A DNA stretch of 64,000 bases from Eledone cirrhosa (Eukaryota > Mollusca > Cephalopoda > Octopoda > Eledonidae). The number at the start of each line of letters is the position of its first letter. The first letter of the stretch is position 1. Location: the NCBI GenBank assembly GCA_964016885.1, contig OZ024743.1:20229795-20293794 (forward strand). Reading direction: 5' to 3'. Positions 1-9,117 of this stretch are shown in pieces. Under the pieces are notes generated by a model that did no database searches, was not told the origin of the DNA, and saw only the letters and a program-made list of their open reading frames with translations. The position numbers and the translations under genes were made by a program.

Positions 1-109
1 AAAGTTATACTTTGGTAGTTTGCAGGTTAAAGAGGCTCATCATATCAATAAATATTGATACTATTAACAAAAGACGTGGGCTGTATGTGGCTGACTGGCT
101 ATATATAAA

Positions 110-110
110 T

Positions 111-141
<31 letters not shown>

Positions 142-1441
142 CCTTTTTACGTCGATTCTTCCACGCTAGCATGGGTTATACGGGTTGTCCTGTTGTGGGC
201 AATGTTAGGTTGGCTGACCTTGTCTTACTCATACGGGAACTGATTCTGGCTTGATTTCTACAGCTGGATGCCCTTCCTAACACCAACCTCATTTACAGTG
301 AGTGCTGAGTGCCTTTTTTTTCCTGTGACACAGCCACTTTACAGTGTGGGCTGGATGATTTTTTGTTGTGATGCCTCCATGACCACTTTGCAGTGGGAGT
401 GGAGGGGGTGGGTATATCGTCTATATGCTTTGGCTTCGGCTTGTACCCATGGGAAGTCAGGTCTTCTGTATTATTGCTTGACGCCAGAGGTCATGGTCCT
501 GTGTCATCACTGTTCAGAGGTGCAATTGGTCAAGATCAGTTTTTATCACCTCATCCCAGGTCTTCTTGGGTCTCCCCACTCCATAGCTTCCATCAACTTT
601 TAGTGTTCTGCACTTTTTTATGCAGCTGTCATCCTTCATACGCATCACATGTCCATACTAACGCAACCTCCTCTCCTGCACACAGCATTTGATTTCTCTT
701 ATGTTCAGGCTGTCTCTCAGTTCATTTATGCTTTGCCGTTCACGTATATTGCTATTACACATCCATCGGAGCATGCAAGCTTTGTTTCTTTCTAACTACG
801 CAAGTCTTCTGCACACAATGGCCAGGTCTCACTACCATGTAACATTGCTGTTCGTATGTATGCATCATACAGTCAGCCTTTCATTGTGAGGGAAAAGACT
901 TTCGCAGCTAGCAGTGGCAGTAGCTCCCTGAACTTCTTCCATCCCGTTCTTACCCTAGTTATTGTACTTTCAGAACACCCACCTCTGCTGCTAATTTGGT
1001 CACCTAGGTAGCAGAAGCTGTCTACTGTTTCTACAGAGCCCTCTAAAAGTTTGGTAGTGCTTTTTTCCTGTGGCTGTTTGCTGCTTACTGTCCTGGTGCA
1101 GATGCTACATTTAACGCCTACATTCCTAACTAAGCTTCCTTAGATCCCACTACATCTCTTGTGTACTTATAGTTTCCATATGGGGCAGAGGATAGAATTC
1201 CTACCTACACCTTTCCTACATACTGAGCAAGGCCATTTCCTTGAGGGGATCTGAGTTCTGTTTTCTTGTCTACTTACAAGGACCTTAGTCTTCGACAGGT
1301 TGACTTTGAGACCCTTTCTTTCTAATCCCTGCTTCCATGTTTGGGATGTCTTCTTTAGTTCCACCATAGATTCAGCTATAAGTGTAAGATCATCTGCATA
1401 CAGAAGTTCTCATGGGCATCTGGTCTTAAACTTCTGTTATA
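110..1441 (-). mobile_element. 5'-truncated RTE-type LINE fragment, family B
   Basis: On the minus strand this holds the 3' part of an RTE-type LINE. The (GAT)n tail (seen as ATC repeats at about 112-140) is followed inward by the 3' UTR, the C-terminal domain, a PHD-like Cys/His region and the end of the reverse transcriptase domain around 1380-1441. It is colinear with the copies at 16804-18079, 52124-53002 and 61551-62378 (same subfamily) and with the more intact element at 56.1-60.0 kb. The frame is broken many times; the longest open piece (1167-1367, minus) covers the stretch just after the RT domain. The 5' truncation lies next to a (TA)n(GA)n tract. It is a dead retrocopy. Identification rests on peptide similarity to the long ORF at 56385-58991. 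Confidence 0.88.
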
Positions 1442-1446
1442 GCCAG

Positions 1447-1450
1447 CAAT

Positions 1451-1536
<86 letters not shown>
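1447..1536. repeat. (TA)n followed by (GA)n microsatellite
   Basis: Pure TA dinucleotides run directly into pure GA dinucleotides, directly upstream of the truncated 5' end of the minus-strand RTE. Confidence 0.95.
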
Positions 1537-1542
<6 letters not shown>

Positions 1543-1559
1543 TCCTAACTGCAGCGGCA

Positions 1560-1860
1560 AGTGGTTTCAGCTTGTGGGTTCAGAAAGCCTTTGCTAAGCA
1601 CACATGCTGAAACTGTTTGGCCCCATGGTCAGGATTTTACCTATCTATGTGTGTATCTAAAAAAGTCTAAAGTCTGTCTTAACCCTTTACATTTAAACTG
1701 GCCATATCCAGCCAGAATTCTCTCACCTATGTCTGTTCAAATTGGCAATAACCGGCTGATGTTAAGTTATTGTTCTCAAAATAAATAATATCAAAATCTC
1801 ATAGATTCGATATTATGTTAGGTAAAGTGTTTACTGCGAAAATACAATAGTAAATATAGA
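1560..1860. other. No gene; unclassified interspersed sequence
   Basis: An A/T-rich stretch with one short ORF and no recognisable protein. A phrase near 1680-1730 (CCCTTTACATTTAAACTGG and onward) resembles a repeat I associate with cephalopod genomes, but I cannot name it. Confidence 0.3.
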
Positions 1861-1869
1861 GTAATGTAA

Positions 1870-2128
1870 ATGTCAGAAGGCTCATTTTATCGGTGCTTAT
1901 CTCAGTTTCATGATGTGAAGCGACTGAGAGTACAAGACTCCTCTCTGGACAGGACGCCAGTCCATCACAGAGTTAAACACCCAGCTATTGCTGGTACTCA
2001 TTTTCAGCTGAATATACTGGTGCATCGTGAAATGAAGTGTTTTGCTCAAGAACACGACATGCAACCTGGGAATGAAACTCATGACATTATGATTGTAAGT
2101 CCAACACCCTTACCACTAGGCCACGTGT
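1870..2128 (-). mobile_element. tRNA-derived SINE (type 2, minus)
   Basis: Read on the minus strand, a tRNA-like head starts near 2125 with an A-box-like GGCCTAGTGG and a B-box-like GAGTTTCATTCC. It is followed by the body phrase TTCTTGAGCAAAACACTT, which is shared with SINEs at 44885-45250 and 61150-61490. The 3' part contains GATGGACTGGCGTCCTGTCC. The open reading through it (1870-2268) has no protein similarity I recognise and I regard it as chance. An adjacent (GT)n(TA)n tract follows on the plus-strand right side. Confidence 0.75.
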
Positions 2129-2183
2129 GTGTGTGTGTGTATATATATATATATGTATATATATATATAAATATATATGTATA

Positions 2184-2216
<33 letters not shown>
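2126..2216. repeat. (GT)n and (TA)n microsatellite
   Basis: A GT run passes into an imperfect TA tract. It forms the left border of the inverted tRNA-like monomer array. Confidence 0.9.
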
Positions 2217-2312
2217 TAGAAAATATATAGCTTTCACCGTATTTTTAACTAAAGGAATTTTAGCTTGATAACGGGGTTTAGAACCCTCAGATAAAGAGGA
2301 AAAGATGAGTAT

Positions 2313-2383
2313 TGACGTACATGGGAGTCGAACCCACATCTGTGGTTATCGCGACCACTGTGCTACCATTACAGCAACACATC
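2313..2383 (-). other. tRNA-like segment in monomer
   Basis: Read on minus, a perfect B-box-like GGTTCGACTCC lies behind a 5-bp anticodon-like stem (GTGGT/ACCAC) with a 7-nt loop. A 3-bp D-like stem and an acceptor-like pairing rich in G-U pairs can be drawn. The loop base before the putative anticodon is G rather than the invariant U. It is therefore more likely a SINE or satellite head than a working tRNA. Confidence 0.55.
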
Positions 2384-2569
2384 TCCCATCTCTTTCCATT
2401 CAAATTAGAAACTACATTCTTGGCGAGTTTAAATAGCAAGTAAGTATGTTTTGAAACAGTGAGCGAGTTTGAAATTAGAAAATATATAGCTTTCACCGTA
2501 TTTTTAACTAAAGGAATTTTAGCTTGATAATGGGGTTTAGAACCCTCAGATAAATGGAAAAAGATGAGT

Positions 2570-2618
2570 ATTGACGTACATGGGAGTCGAACCCACATCT
2601 GTGGTTATCGCGACCACT
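2570..2618 (-). other. Truncated tRNA-like segment at inversion point
   Basis: Same sequence as 2313-2383 but cut off inside the anticodon-like stem, exactly where the monomer orientation flips. Confidence 0.5.
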
Positions 2619-2979
2619 TATCTGAGGGTTCTAAACCCCGTTATCAAGCTAAAATTCCTTTAGTTAAAAATACGGTGAAAGCTATATATTTTCTAATTTC
2701 AAACTCGCTCAGTTTCAAAACATACTTGCTATTTAAACTCGCCAAGAATGTAGTTTCTAATTTGAATGGAAAGAGATGGGTGATGTGTTGCTGTAATGGT
2801 AGCACAGTGGTCGCGATAACCACAGATGTGGGTTCGACTCCCATGTACGTCAATACTCATCTTTTTCCATTTATCTGAGGGTTCTAAACCCCGTTATCAA
2901 GCTAAAATTCCTTTAGTTAAAAATACGGTGAAAGCTATATATTTTCTAATTTCAAACTCGCTCACTGTTTCAAAACATA
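2619..2979 (+). repeat. Inverted tandem array, right arm, part 1
   Basis: One full monomer (2619-2871) and the start of the next (from 2872) in plus orientation. The second monomer is interrupted after CATA at 2976-2979 by the LTR element and resumes at 5609. Confidence 0.85.
2782..2852 (+). other. tRNA-like segment in monomer
   Basis: Plus-oriented copy of the tRNA-like segment: B-box-like GGTTCGACTCC, stem GTGGT/ACCAC, acceptor-like pairing of GATGTGT with GTACGTC when G-U pairs are allowed. The same departure from a canonical tRNA (no U before the anticodon) is seen. Confidence 0.55.
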
Positions 2980-3490
2980 TTTAGCAGTATTAGTTATTAT
3001 TGTAGTCGCCACTTTAACAGAGTAGATGATTGAAGGTCGTTAGTTGCCAGTGTGGTAAGTGATAGTATCCTCGTTGGATTATCTTGTTGACATAGACGTG
3101 AGGGAAGGTCCCTCGATCTATTTACCATCTATTTACAATATTCCTTTCGTCAGGTCGCCAATTCCAGCAGCATTGATTATAGATGTTATTGAGACACGAG
3201 TAACATAATAATGATTTCAACAGCAGTAATTAGAAATGAAATGTTTGTTTATTTATATGGTTGAAGTTACAGATAAAAAGAGGCGAGGCTAGGGTGCAAA
3301 TCTCACCGTTACATTATGCGTGTTGCTGGCTTGAAGTTTCCGGTACAAGAGAGATTCTTCAAATCTTCGCGGGGAATTTTTTCCTCCGGGCGCGTAGGGA
3401 TACATCCTCTTCCACTGGCGCTGATTGGCTGAACTGAGCCAAATCACGCACAGAGAATGTATGTGAGCCCGCGGAATGTAGGTCACTACA
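2980..3490 (-). repeat. LTR (3' LTR in minus orientation)
   Basis: 511 bp, homologous along its length to 5078-5608 apart from small indels (about 29 bp around 5370-5400 is missing here). Outer boundary is set by the CATA target duplication, inner boundary by the purine-rich GGTCGGAGGTGA (minus), a possible polypurine tract. Confidence 0.85.
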
Positions 3491-4715
3491 TCACCTCCGA
3501 CCAGATTTTCAGCCGAAAATCGATAACGAAGAAACCAAGGACCCACATATTATTGAATCAGCAAGAACAAATGCTGAAAGAACACATCAGTGAAAAAATA
3601 ATTGAGCAGAAAGATTCATGCAAGAACAAAAAAAAATTAGGCGCGACGGGCCGTGTTGAGCCACTGTCAAATGACTAGCTGTTTTGTAGTTTAAACGAGA
3701 CCCTCAAGGGCCTACCAGAAAACAGATAAAGTCTGATATGGGAGAAGTTGCTGTTCTTGCATTAAATGTTAATGGTAAGCGTTGCACCAGTAGCTGTGAA
3801 CGAAGCTATTATGGTAGTTTACCAGTGCTGGCGAGAAAATGATGGCCCCCAGATGTATTGTCGAATGTGCTGTGGAGCCAGGAAAAAATGGCTGGTTGCT
3901 TTTTGTAAAGAAAAAAAAAGGCAAGTTTAATCAGTAGGTGGGCTGCAGTGTAAATTCCATAATTCGGGCGAATCCACAGAAGTGGCTGAAATATCGACAA
4001 GTCCAGTTCAATTTGTTGCTTTCCCAGCGAGTCGGGCAAAAACAACAAGACGGATGGCCGTCATGGACGATCAGTGTGCAACGAGATGCGAAGCTGTTTG
4101 AGTTCAGCTGCAATTAGTATTCTCGTGTTGCGGTGCCTGTTTGAATCCAGTGGATTAAGCTCTGTGAGCTGCTAGCATGTGACAGCATCTCAACCAGGTG
4201 AAAAGGGACTCGCAGAAAATTACGTTTGAAGAACATATACCAAGAACAACATGTTGGTGTGTGATAAAAAAAATGTGTGCATATGCAGGCATGTAAAACA
4301 GCAAAGAATGTGAATGAACAAAAACCATTAGCAAGCAAATAGCAAAAGAGCACAAAACAAGTAAATGCATTCTACAAAGAAATATGTGAATGTAAGAATC
4401 TTATAATTCAAAGTCAATCTAAGGGAGCAGAGAAATTGCCCAATAAGTTCAAAGTCAAATAGTTCACACATCACCAGTGTACAGACACTAGTTCTATCTG
4501 AAAACTGAAAAAGAAGTTTGTTAATGCCGTTAGGGGTTGGATGTATGGTGCTTTTGTGAGATTTCGTGGCCATCTTGTGTGGCATAAGGTTGTGTTGCTT
4601 ATTGTTAAAGCAAAGTCAAAGAATCCTCTGTAGAGTAGCGGTCACCAAATATGGCAGACACGTCTGACGCCATAATGGTGCGAAAACTACTGTCTCAAAT
4701 TCTGGCGGGGGGTTA
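3491..4715. other. Internal region of LTR element, no ORF
   Basis: Short ORFs only, on both strands. None shows gag, protease, RT, RNase H or integrase motifs. Its origin is not recognised. Confidence 0.5.
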
Positions 4716-5020
4716 TGTAGCGGTTGTCTCCCAACCCCAATAGATGAACAACATCTAGACGGGAAGTAGAACCCTTTCTGTAACTTCCGGCAGAGCCCTA
4801 TAAAACGAATAGCCTTCGGCTCTCTCCCTCTCATTTGCCCTTCCGGCGCCTGGCCTTAGCCAGGCGTCTCGCGTTCGCCTGGCAATCAAAACGGTATCTA
4901 CTAACTTTGCTTCATTCTATCAACTATACTGTTCTATCTATATCCATGATTGTTAATTAAATATTATACACACAAACCATGTCTCTTTGTTACATTCATA
5001 CAACCCAGTATCTTCGCTAT
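4716..5020 (+). repeat. Second, unrelated LTR (plus orientation)
   Basis: Begins TGTAGCGG and ends near TCGCTATA, a decayed inverted match of the start. A TATAAAA box lies at 4799-4805. It is followed directly by TTGGTAACCCTGACGTGAT (about 5021-5039), which has primer-binding-site character. No second copy of this LTR is present in the window. It faces the 5078-5608 LTR head to head. Confidence 0.6.
4799..4805 (+). promoter_or_regulatory. TATA box of the inner LTR
   Basis: TATAAAA lies about 83 bp into the proposed LTR, a sensible place for a U3 promoter element. Confidence 0.45.
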
Positions 5021-5077
5021 ATTGGTAACCCTGACGTGATACGAACACGCAGCCGTTCATCACGTCGGGGTCACCAC
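5020..5077. promoter_or_regulatory. Two facing primer-binding-site-like sequences
   Basis: TTGGTAACCCTGACGTGAT on plus and TGGTGACCCCGACGTGAT on minus lie about 18 nt apart and are inverted versions of each other. Both would match the 3' end of the same or a closely related tRNA. They abut the inner LTR and the outer 5' LTR. Confidence 0.55.
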
Positions 5078-5608
5078 TTTAGCAGTATTAGTTATTATTG
5101 TAGTCGCCACTTTAACAGGGTAGATGATTGAAGGTCGTTAGTTGCCAGTGTGGTAAGTGATAGTATCCTCGTTGGATTATCTTGTTGACATAGACGTGAG
5201 GGAAGGTCCCTTGATCTATTTACAATATTCCTTTCGTCAGGTCGCCAATTCCAGCAGCATGGATTATAGATGTTATTGAGACACGAGTAACATAATAATG
5301 ATTTCAACAGCAGTAATTAGAGATGAAATGTTTGTTTATTTATATGGTTGAAGTTACAGATAAAAAGAGGTTACAAAAGGAAATGTGCCGTTAAGCCGGC
5401 GAGGCTAGGGTGCAAATCTCACCGTTACATTATGTGTGTTGCTAGCTTGAAGTTTCCGGTACAAGAGAGAGATTCTTCAAATCTTCGCGGGGAATTTCTT
5501 CCTCCGGGCGTGTAGGGATACATCCTCTTCCACTGGCGCTGATTGGCTGAACTGAGCCAAATCACGCACAGAGAATGTATGTGAGCCCGCGGAATGTAGG
5601 TCACTACA
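5078..5608 (-). repeat. LTR (5' LTR in minus orientation)
   Basis: 531 bp, partner of 2980-3490. Minus strand starts TGTAGTGACC and contains a CCAATCA box. It is followed by the primer-binding-site-like TGGTGACCCC. Confidence 0.85.
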
Positions 5609-5880
5609 CATACTTACTTGCTATTTAAACTCGCTAAGAATGTAGTTTCTAATTTAAATGGAAAGAGATGGGTGATGTGTTGGTGTAATGGTAGCACAGT
5701 GGTCGCGATAACCACAGATGTGGGTTCGACTCCCATGTACATCAATACTCATCTTTTTCCATTTATCTGAGGGCTCTAAACCCCGTTATCAAGCTAAAAT
5801 TCCTTTAGTTAAAAATACGGTGAAAGCTATATATTTTCTAATTTCAAACTCGCTCACTGTTTCAAAACATACTTACTTGC
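5609..5880 (+). repeat. Inverted tandem array, right arm, part 2
   Basis: Continuation of the ~255-bp monomers after the LTR insertion, starting with the duplicated CATA. It includes another tRNA-like segment (5673-5743) and a partial further monomer from about 5766, and ends in a (TA)n tract. Confidence 0.85.
5673..5743 (+). other. tRNA-like segment in monomer
   Basis: Near-identical to 2782-2852, with GGTTCGACTCC intact and one change in the 3' acceptor-like strand. Confidence 0.5.
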
Positions 5881-5881
5881 C

Positions 5882-5946
<65 letters not shown>

Positions 5947-5984
5947 TAAAAATATATATGTATATATATATATACGTATATATA
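5881..5984. repeat. (TA)n microsatellite, imperfect
   Basis: About 100 bp of TA with scattered G and C. It separates the monomer array from the first of two 200-bp direct repeats. Confidence 0.95.
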
Positions 5985-6185
5985 TGAAAGACGTAAAATA
6001 AGAAAATTTTAGAAATTAAAAATTAACTTACTAAAATTTTCACTCCAACTAATTAGTTTCTGTAATGGGATAAATATAGTTACACAATGTAACTATCGAG
6101 AATTCATTACGTCATCAGAGAGTCTATTCTCAGCTAAGTTCCCAGACAATGCACGGACACTAGGAACCCATATAAAAATAATAAT
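5985..6185. repeat. ~200-bp direct repeat, copy 1
   Basis: Nearly identical to 6481-6681, with only a few substitutions. On minus it contains CTGATGACGTAATG and the short palindrome TTACACAATGTAA. It could be a terminal or pLTR-type repeat of a small retroelement. Confidence 0.85.
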
Positions 6186-6480
6186 TCAGTGGATGTAGTA
6201 AGCACTGAAAAAATTCACTGCCTCTGGTCAGTAGTGGATTCTAAAGAATCAATCACGTGACACTGAGGTTAGTCAGTTAGGAGTGGGGTGGTATTATGAC
6301 AAGAGCCTACTACTACTACTATGAATTAGCAGTAGATTTGGCAAGTTTGCTCAACAAATAATTTGGAGATAAATATAGAGAATTAATACATCTACCAACA
6401 GATGTACACTAATACTAGTAAATATATAAGTTATGTCAAAGTACCTAGGTGGTTCAATGCAGGGGGATGCAGAACAATTA
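6186..6480. other. Spacer between the 200-bp repeats
   Basis: About 295 bp with no ORF of note and no recognised family. Confidence 0.5.
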
Positions 6481-6681
6481 TATGAAAGACGTAAAATAAG
6501 AAAATTTTAGAAATTAAAAATTAACTTACTAAAATTTTCACTCCAACTAATTAGTTTCTGTAATGGGATAAATATAGTTACACAATGTAACTATCGAGAA
6601 TTCATTACGTCATCAGGGAGTCTATTCTCAGCTAAGTTCCCAGGCAATGTGCGGACACTAGGAACCCATATAAAAATAATA
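6481..6681. repeat. ~200-bp direct repeat, copy 2
   Basis: Second copy of 5985-6185, 496 bp downstream. The match ends at the edge of the transposase fragment. Confidence 0.85.
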
Positions 6682-6910
6682 ACGACTTGTATCAGAGCTC
6701 CTTAGCAATGGTGCCAATTGACTTTCTAGGGTTCTTATCAATAGATTCCTGCACCTTTCATATATATTTGGATGTTCTGATGGTTTTAAAACTCTTAGTA
6801 GGTATTTTACCTTCGGCTACTGCTGTAGAATCCTTGTCAGTGGCTTGAAGTTCTTTGCGAACTTTAACAACAAAGGACCGTGCAACTTTCAGGAAGCAAA
6901 CAATCCCTAA
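6682..6910 (-). pseudogene. Tc1/mariner-superfamily transposase N-terminal fragment
   Basis: The minus strand reads VARSFVVKVRKELQATDKDS, then after one stop KVQESIDKNPRKSIGTIAKEL. This matches the DNA-binding helix-turn-helix region of a transposase type I associate with cephalopod mariner-superfamily elements (pattern VARSTVYKVR...E...AIAK). The catalytic domain is absent and two stops are present. It abuts the second 200-bp direct repeat, with a (TA)n tract upstream at 6916-6948. Family assignment is from memory of the motif. Confidence 0.5.
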
Positions 6911-6914
6911 AACA

Positions 6915-6915
<1 letters not shown>

Positions 6916-6948
<33 letters not shown>
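6916..6948. repeat. (TA)n tract bordering PLE-1
   Basis: TA repeat exactly at the 3' end (minus orientation) of the Penelope-like element. Confidence 0.95.
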
Positions 6949-6951
<3 letters not shown>

Positions 6952-7041
6952 AAAAATTGAACGGGAACAAAACAGAGAGGCAGTACGAACAAAGGTTTAT
7001 TAGTTTCACGCTCTTGAGAGTGGGGTGGTGGTGGGGAACGA

Positions 7042-7067
7042 CGTTTCGGGCATAAGCCCTTCTTCAG
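7042..7067 (-). other. Hammerhead-like core hairpin in PLE-1 3' region
   Basis: Minus strand shows CTGAAGA, then a GGGC/GCCC stem with loop TTAT, then GAAAC. This mimics the CUGANGA...GAAA core of hammerhead ribozymes, which are reported in Penelope-like elements. An extra A before the stem departs from consensus and stems I and III are not obvious. It is a candidate only. Confidence 0.35.
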
Positions 7068-8388
7068 GTGAAAAGTGTGTGGGAAGAGAGTTCCAAGGGT
7101 GTGTAGGGGAGTGGTGGAGAGACATAGAAAAAAGGGGGTGAGAGGAAACGGTACAAATGAAATTAAATATAAAAGCATAATAAAAATAAAAATAAACATG
7201 AAGTAAAACAGGTGGTGGAAGGGTATAGGGGTGGTGGCGGGTGGAGTGGGGAGAGGGAGGCGGGGTGTCTGAGCGGGGAGGGCTGAAGGTGGTGTGTGTG
7301 TGTGTATGTGAAAGTAAGAGTTGGGGGAAGAACGGGGTTGCATGTTCAGGAAGAGGTGTGTGTGTCGGGGGGGGAGAGGATTCCGGAGGCTGAGTGCGTC
7401 AATATGTGGTGATATGGACGTGTGTGTGTGGTGTTTATGCGTGTGTGGATGTAGGTGGCATGTGGGAAAAAAATATTTTTTAGTGTATGTCAGTTGGTGA
7501 GTCCTTAAGGTAGTTCTGTAGAGGATGTGGTGGATGCTGGGTAATATCCTTGGGATCTGGTGGATTCTAGGGATCTATGTTCAATATGTCTAATCCGTGG
7601 TTGGTCGGAAGAGGGGAGATGTGGGGTGCGCACGCAACAGGAAGTGGTCAGAGGGTCAAGGCAGGAGGAGGGTTGTGTGTCTGTGTGTGCGGGGAGGTGG
7701 TCAGAGATAAGGGCATAGCAGCAGTCGGGTAGGATGGTAAGTGAAGAAAGTCGGTGTGTCGGTGTGTGCGGAGGTGCGGCGGACAGGGGAGAGGATGGGT
7801 AGGTGTGAAAGTTGGAGTGAGGAGGGCGTGTGTGTGTATTAGTAGAAGTGTTAGTGGGATGTGTGTGTGTGTGAGAAAGGGTGTGGATGGAGCGGGGAGA
7901 GAAGGGTGTGGGGGCCGGTGGAGGGAGTGTAGTGTACTGGTGTGTGTGTGTGCGTGTTTGGATGAGTGTGTGTGTGTGGTGAAGGAGGTGTTAGTGGGTG
8001 TTAGTATACTGGAGGTGGGGAAAGGGTTGAATGCAGGTGTGAGTGGGGGTCAGTGGTGGTAGGGTGTGTAGAGTGGGTGGTGTAAGTGGGTGTGTGCGTT
8101 CGTGTGCGTGAGGTCGGGGGTGTTAGTTGCGGGGTGGTGGGGTGAGGGTTAGTGGTGGTAGTAGGGTGTGTTAAGTGTGAGTGCGTGTATATATGTACCG
8201 GTGGGTGTGTGCGTGTGATAATGGGAGGGGGAGAAGAAGGGAGGGATGTTAGTATGTTAGTTGGCGAAGGGTGGTCGGGTGTGGGGTGGAAGTGTTAGTA
8301 TTGTTAGTTGTGGGTGGGCGGTGAAAAGGAGGGGTGTGTTAGTGGTGTTAGCGGGGGATATGAGTGGGGGGAGGGGGGCGGTCGAAGG
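7068..8388 (-). other. PLE-1 C-rich 3' non-coding region
   Basis: The plus strand is G/T-rich, with many scattered GTGTTAGT-like words between about 7840 and 8360. ORFs here are low-complexity by-products of the composition. No coding signal is recognised. Confidence 0.6.
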
Positions 8389-9117
8389 CTAAAGGAATAA
8401 GAGTGGAGAGTTCAGGCCGGGGGGAGTGTGGGTCTGTAGGGTGAAGATGGTTCGTTGTTCGACCCTGAGGAGAGTGGCGGGTGTTCCGTGACATTGGAGT
8501 AGGCCACAGACTGTGAGGTAGTCTGCGGAATGTCCAGGGGCACCAAAGTGGCGGGCGATGGGGGAACTACTACCGAGACGAATATCTCGGAGGTGTTCGG
8601 TAAACCGGTCCGCCAGGCGACGTCCAGTCTGTCCGACGTAGGTTGCGCTGCACTCCGTGCAGCGAAGTCCGTAGACTGGGTTGGAGGAGGTGCAGCGGAA
8701 GGCGTGCCGGACAGAGCGAGAGTGGCCGTTGGGACCCTGGAAGATGGTGGTGTTGGTGATGTGGGGACAGGTTTTTGCAGCGGGGCCTGGAACAGGGAAG
8801 GGAACCAGGGGGGGTGAGGAGAGCATGGGTTGGGGGGTAGGGAGCTGTGGAGGGTGCGGAGATTGCGTGCGCGTTTGAAGGAGGGGAGTGGTGGGGCTGG
8901 GAAGATGTGGGAGGTGGAGGGGTCGGACTGGAGGCGTTGGAAGAGGCGAAGGATGGTGCGATGGAGGGGTGGTAGGTGATAGGGAAGGGGAGACGGTGGG
9001 TGGGTGTGGGGTGAGGGTGGTGGAGCGGTGGACAGCACGGGTGCGGGTGAGAGCGGGGGGGGACCTCTGCGGATGAAATGGCTGACTAGGGAAAGGCCTG
9101 GGACTCAAAGTCAGCAT
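8389..9117 (-). pseudogene. GIY-YIG endonuclease domain of PLE-1
   Basis: The C-terminal part of this open frame reads YGLRCTECSATYVGQTGRRL and continues ADRFTEHL, the GIY-YIG nuclease core with the paired cysteines typical of Penelope-like elements. Conserved tail phrases HFGAPGHSADYLTV and RVEQRTIF follow. The enzyme would nick DNA for target-primed reverse transcription. The frame is open to its end, but the RT part upstream is in other frames, so this is the intact C-terminal segment of a broken gene. The N-terminal ~130 residues are Pro/Ser/Thr-rich linker. Confidence 0.8.

Larger units (their letters stand above)
2214..2618 (-). repeat. Inverted tandem array, left arm (~1.6 monomers)
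   Basis: About 1.6 copies of a ~255-bp monomer in minus orientation. The shared words GCTTTCACCGTATTTTTAAC and GGGGTTTAGAACCCTCAG occur at about 2230 and 2490. The right arm beginning at 2619 carries the same monomers in the opposite orientation, so the whole forms a large foldback. Each complete monomer contains a tRNA-like segment. The arm ends abruptly inside that segment at 2618. Confidence 0.85.
2980..5608 (-). mobile_element. Non-autonomous LTR retrotransposon (Gypsy-like)
   Basis: Two long direct repeats (2980-3490 and 5078-5608) bound about 1.59 kb of internal sequence. The host monomer repeat is interrupted cleanly, with CATA duplicated on both sides (2976-2979 and 5609-5612), a 4-bp target duplication of Gypsy type. 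In minus orientation the LTR begins TGTAGTGACC. Directly inside the 5' LTR lies TGGTGACCCCGACGTGAT, which begins with TGG and resembles a tRNA primer-binding site. No gag or pol reading frame is visible, so it would need proteins from elsewhere. A second LTR of a different family sits in its interior. Confidence 0.8.

Noticed and set aside
1870..2268. 132-residue ORF, apparently a full protein
   Set aside because: It reads through a reverse-oriented SINE into microsatellite sequence.
2782..2852. A functional tRNA gene
   Set aside because: G instead of U before the putative anticodon, weak D and acceptor stems, and tandem repetition with degraded copies point to a repeat-borne tRNA relic.
7754..8062. 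102-residue Cys/Val/Gly-rich ORF (plus) resembling a cysteine-rich protein
   Set aside because: It is the antisense of the C-rich 3' region of PLE-1; the residues follow from GTG/TGT repeats. Low complexity, no domain.
7840..8360. Telomeric repeat tract (TTAGGG-like GTTAGT words)
   Set aside because: The words are irregularly spaced and do not form TTAGGG arrays; they belong to the G-rich strand of PLE-1.
8412..9038. 208-residue Pro/Ser-rich minus ORF
   Set aside because: It is a shadow frame of the GIY-YIG frame 8389-9117, produced by C-rich composition.
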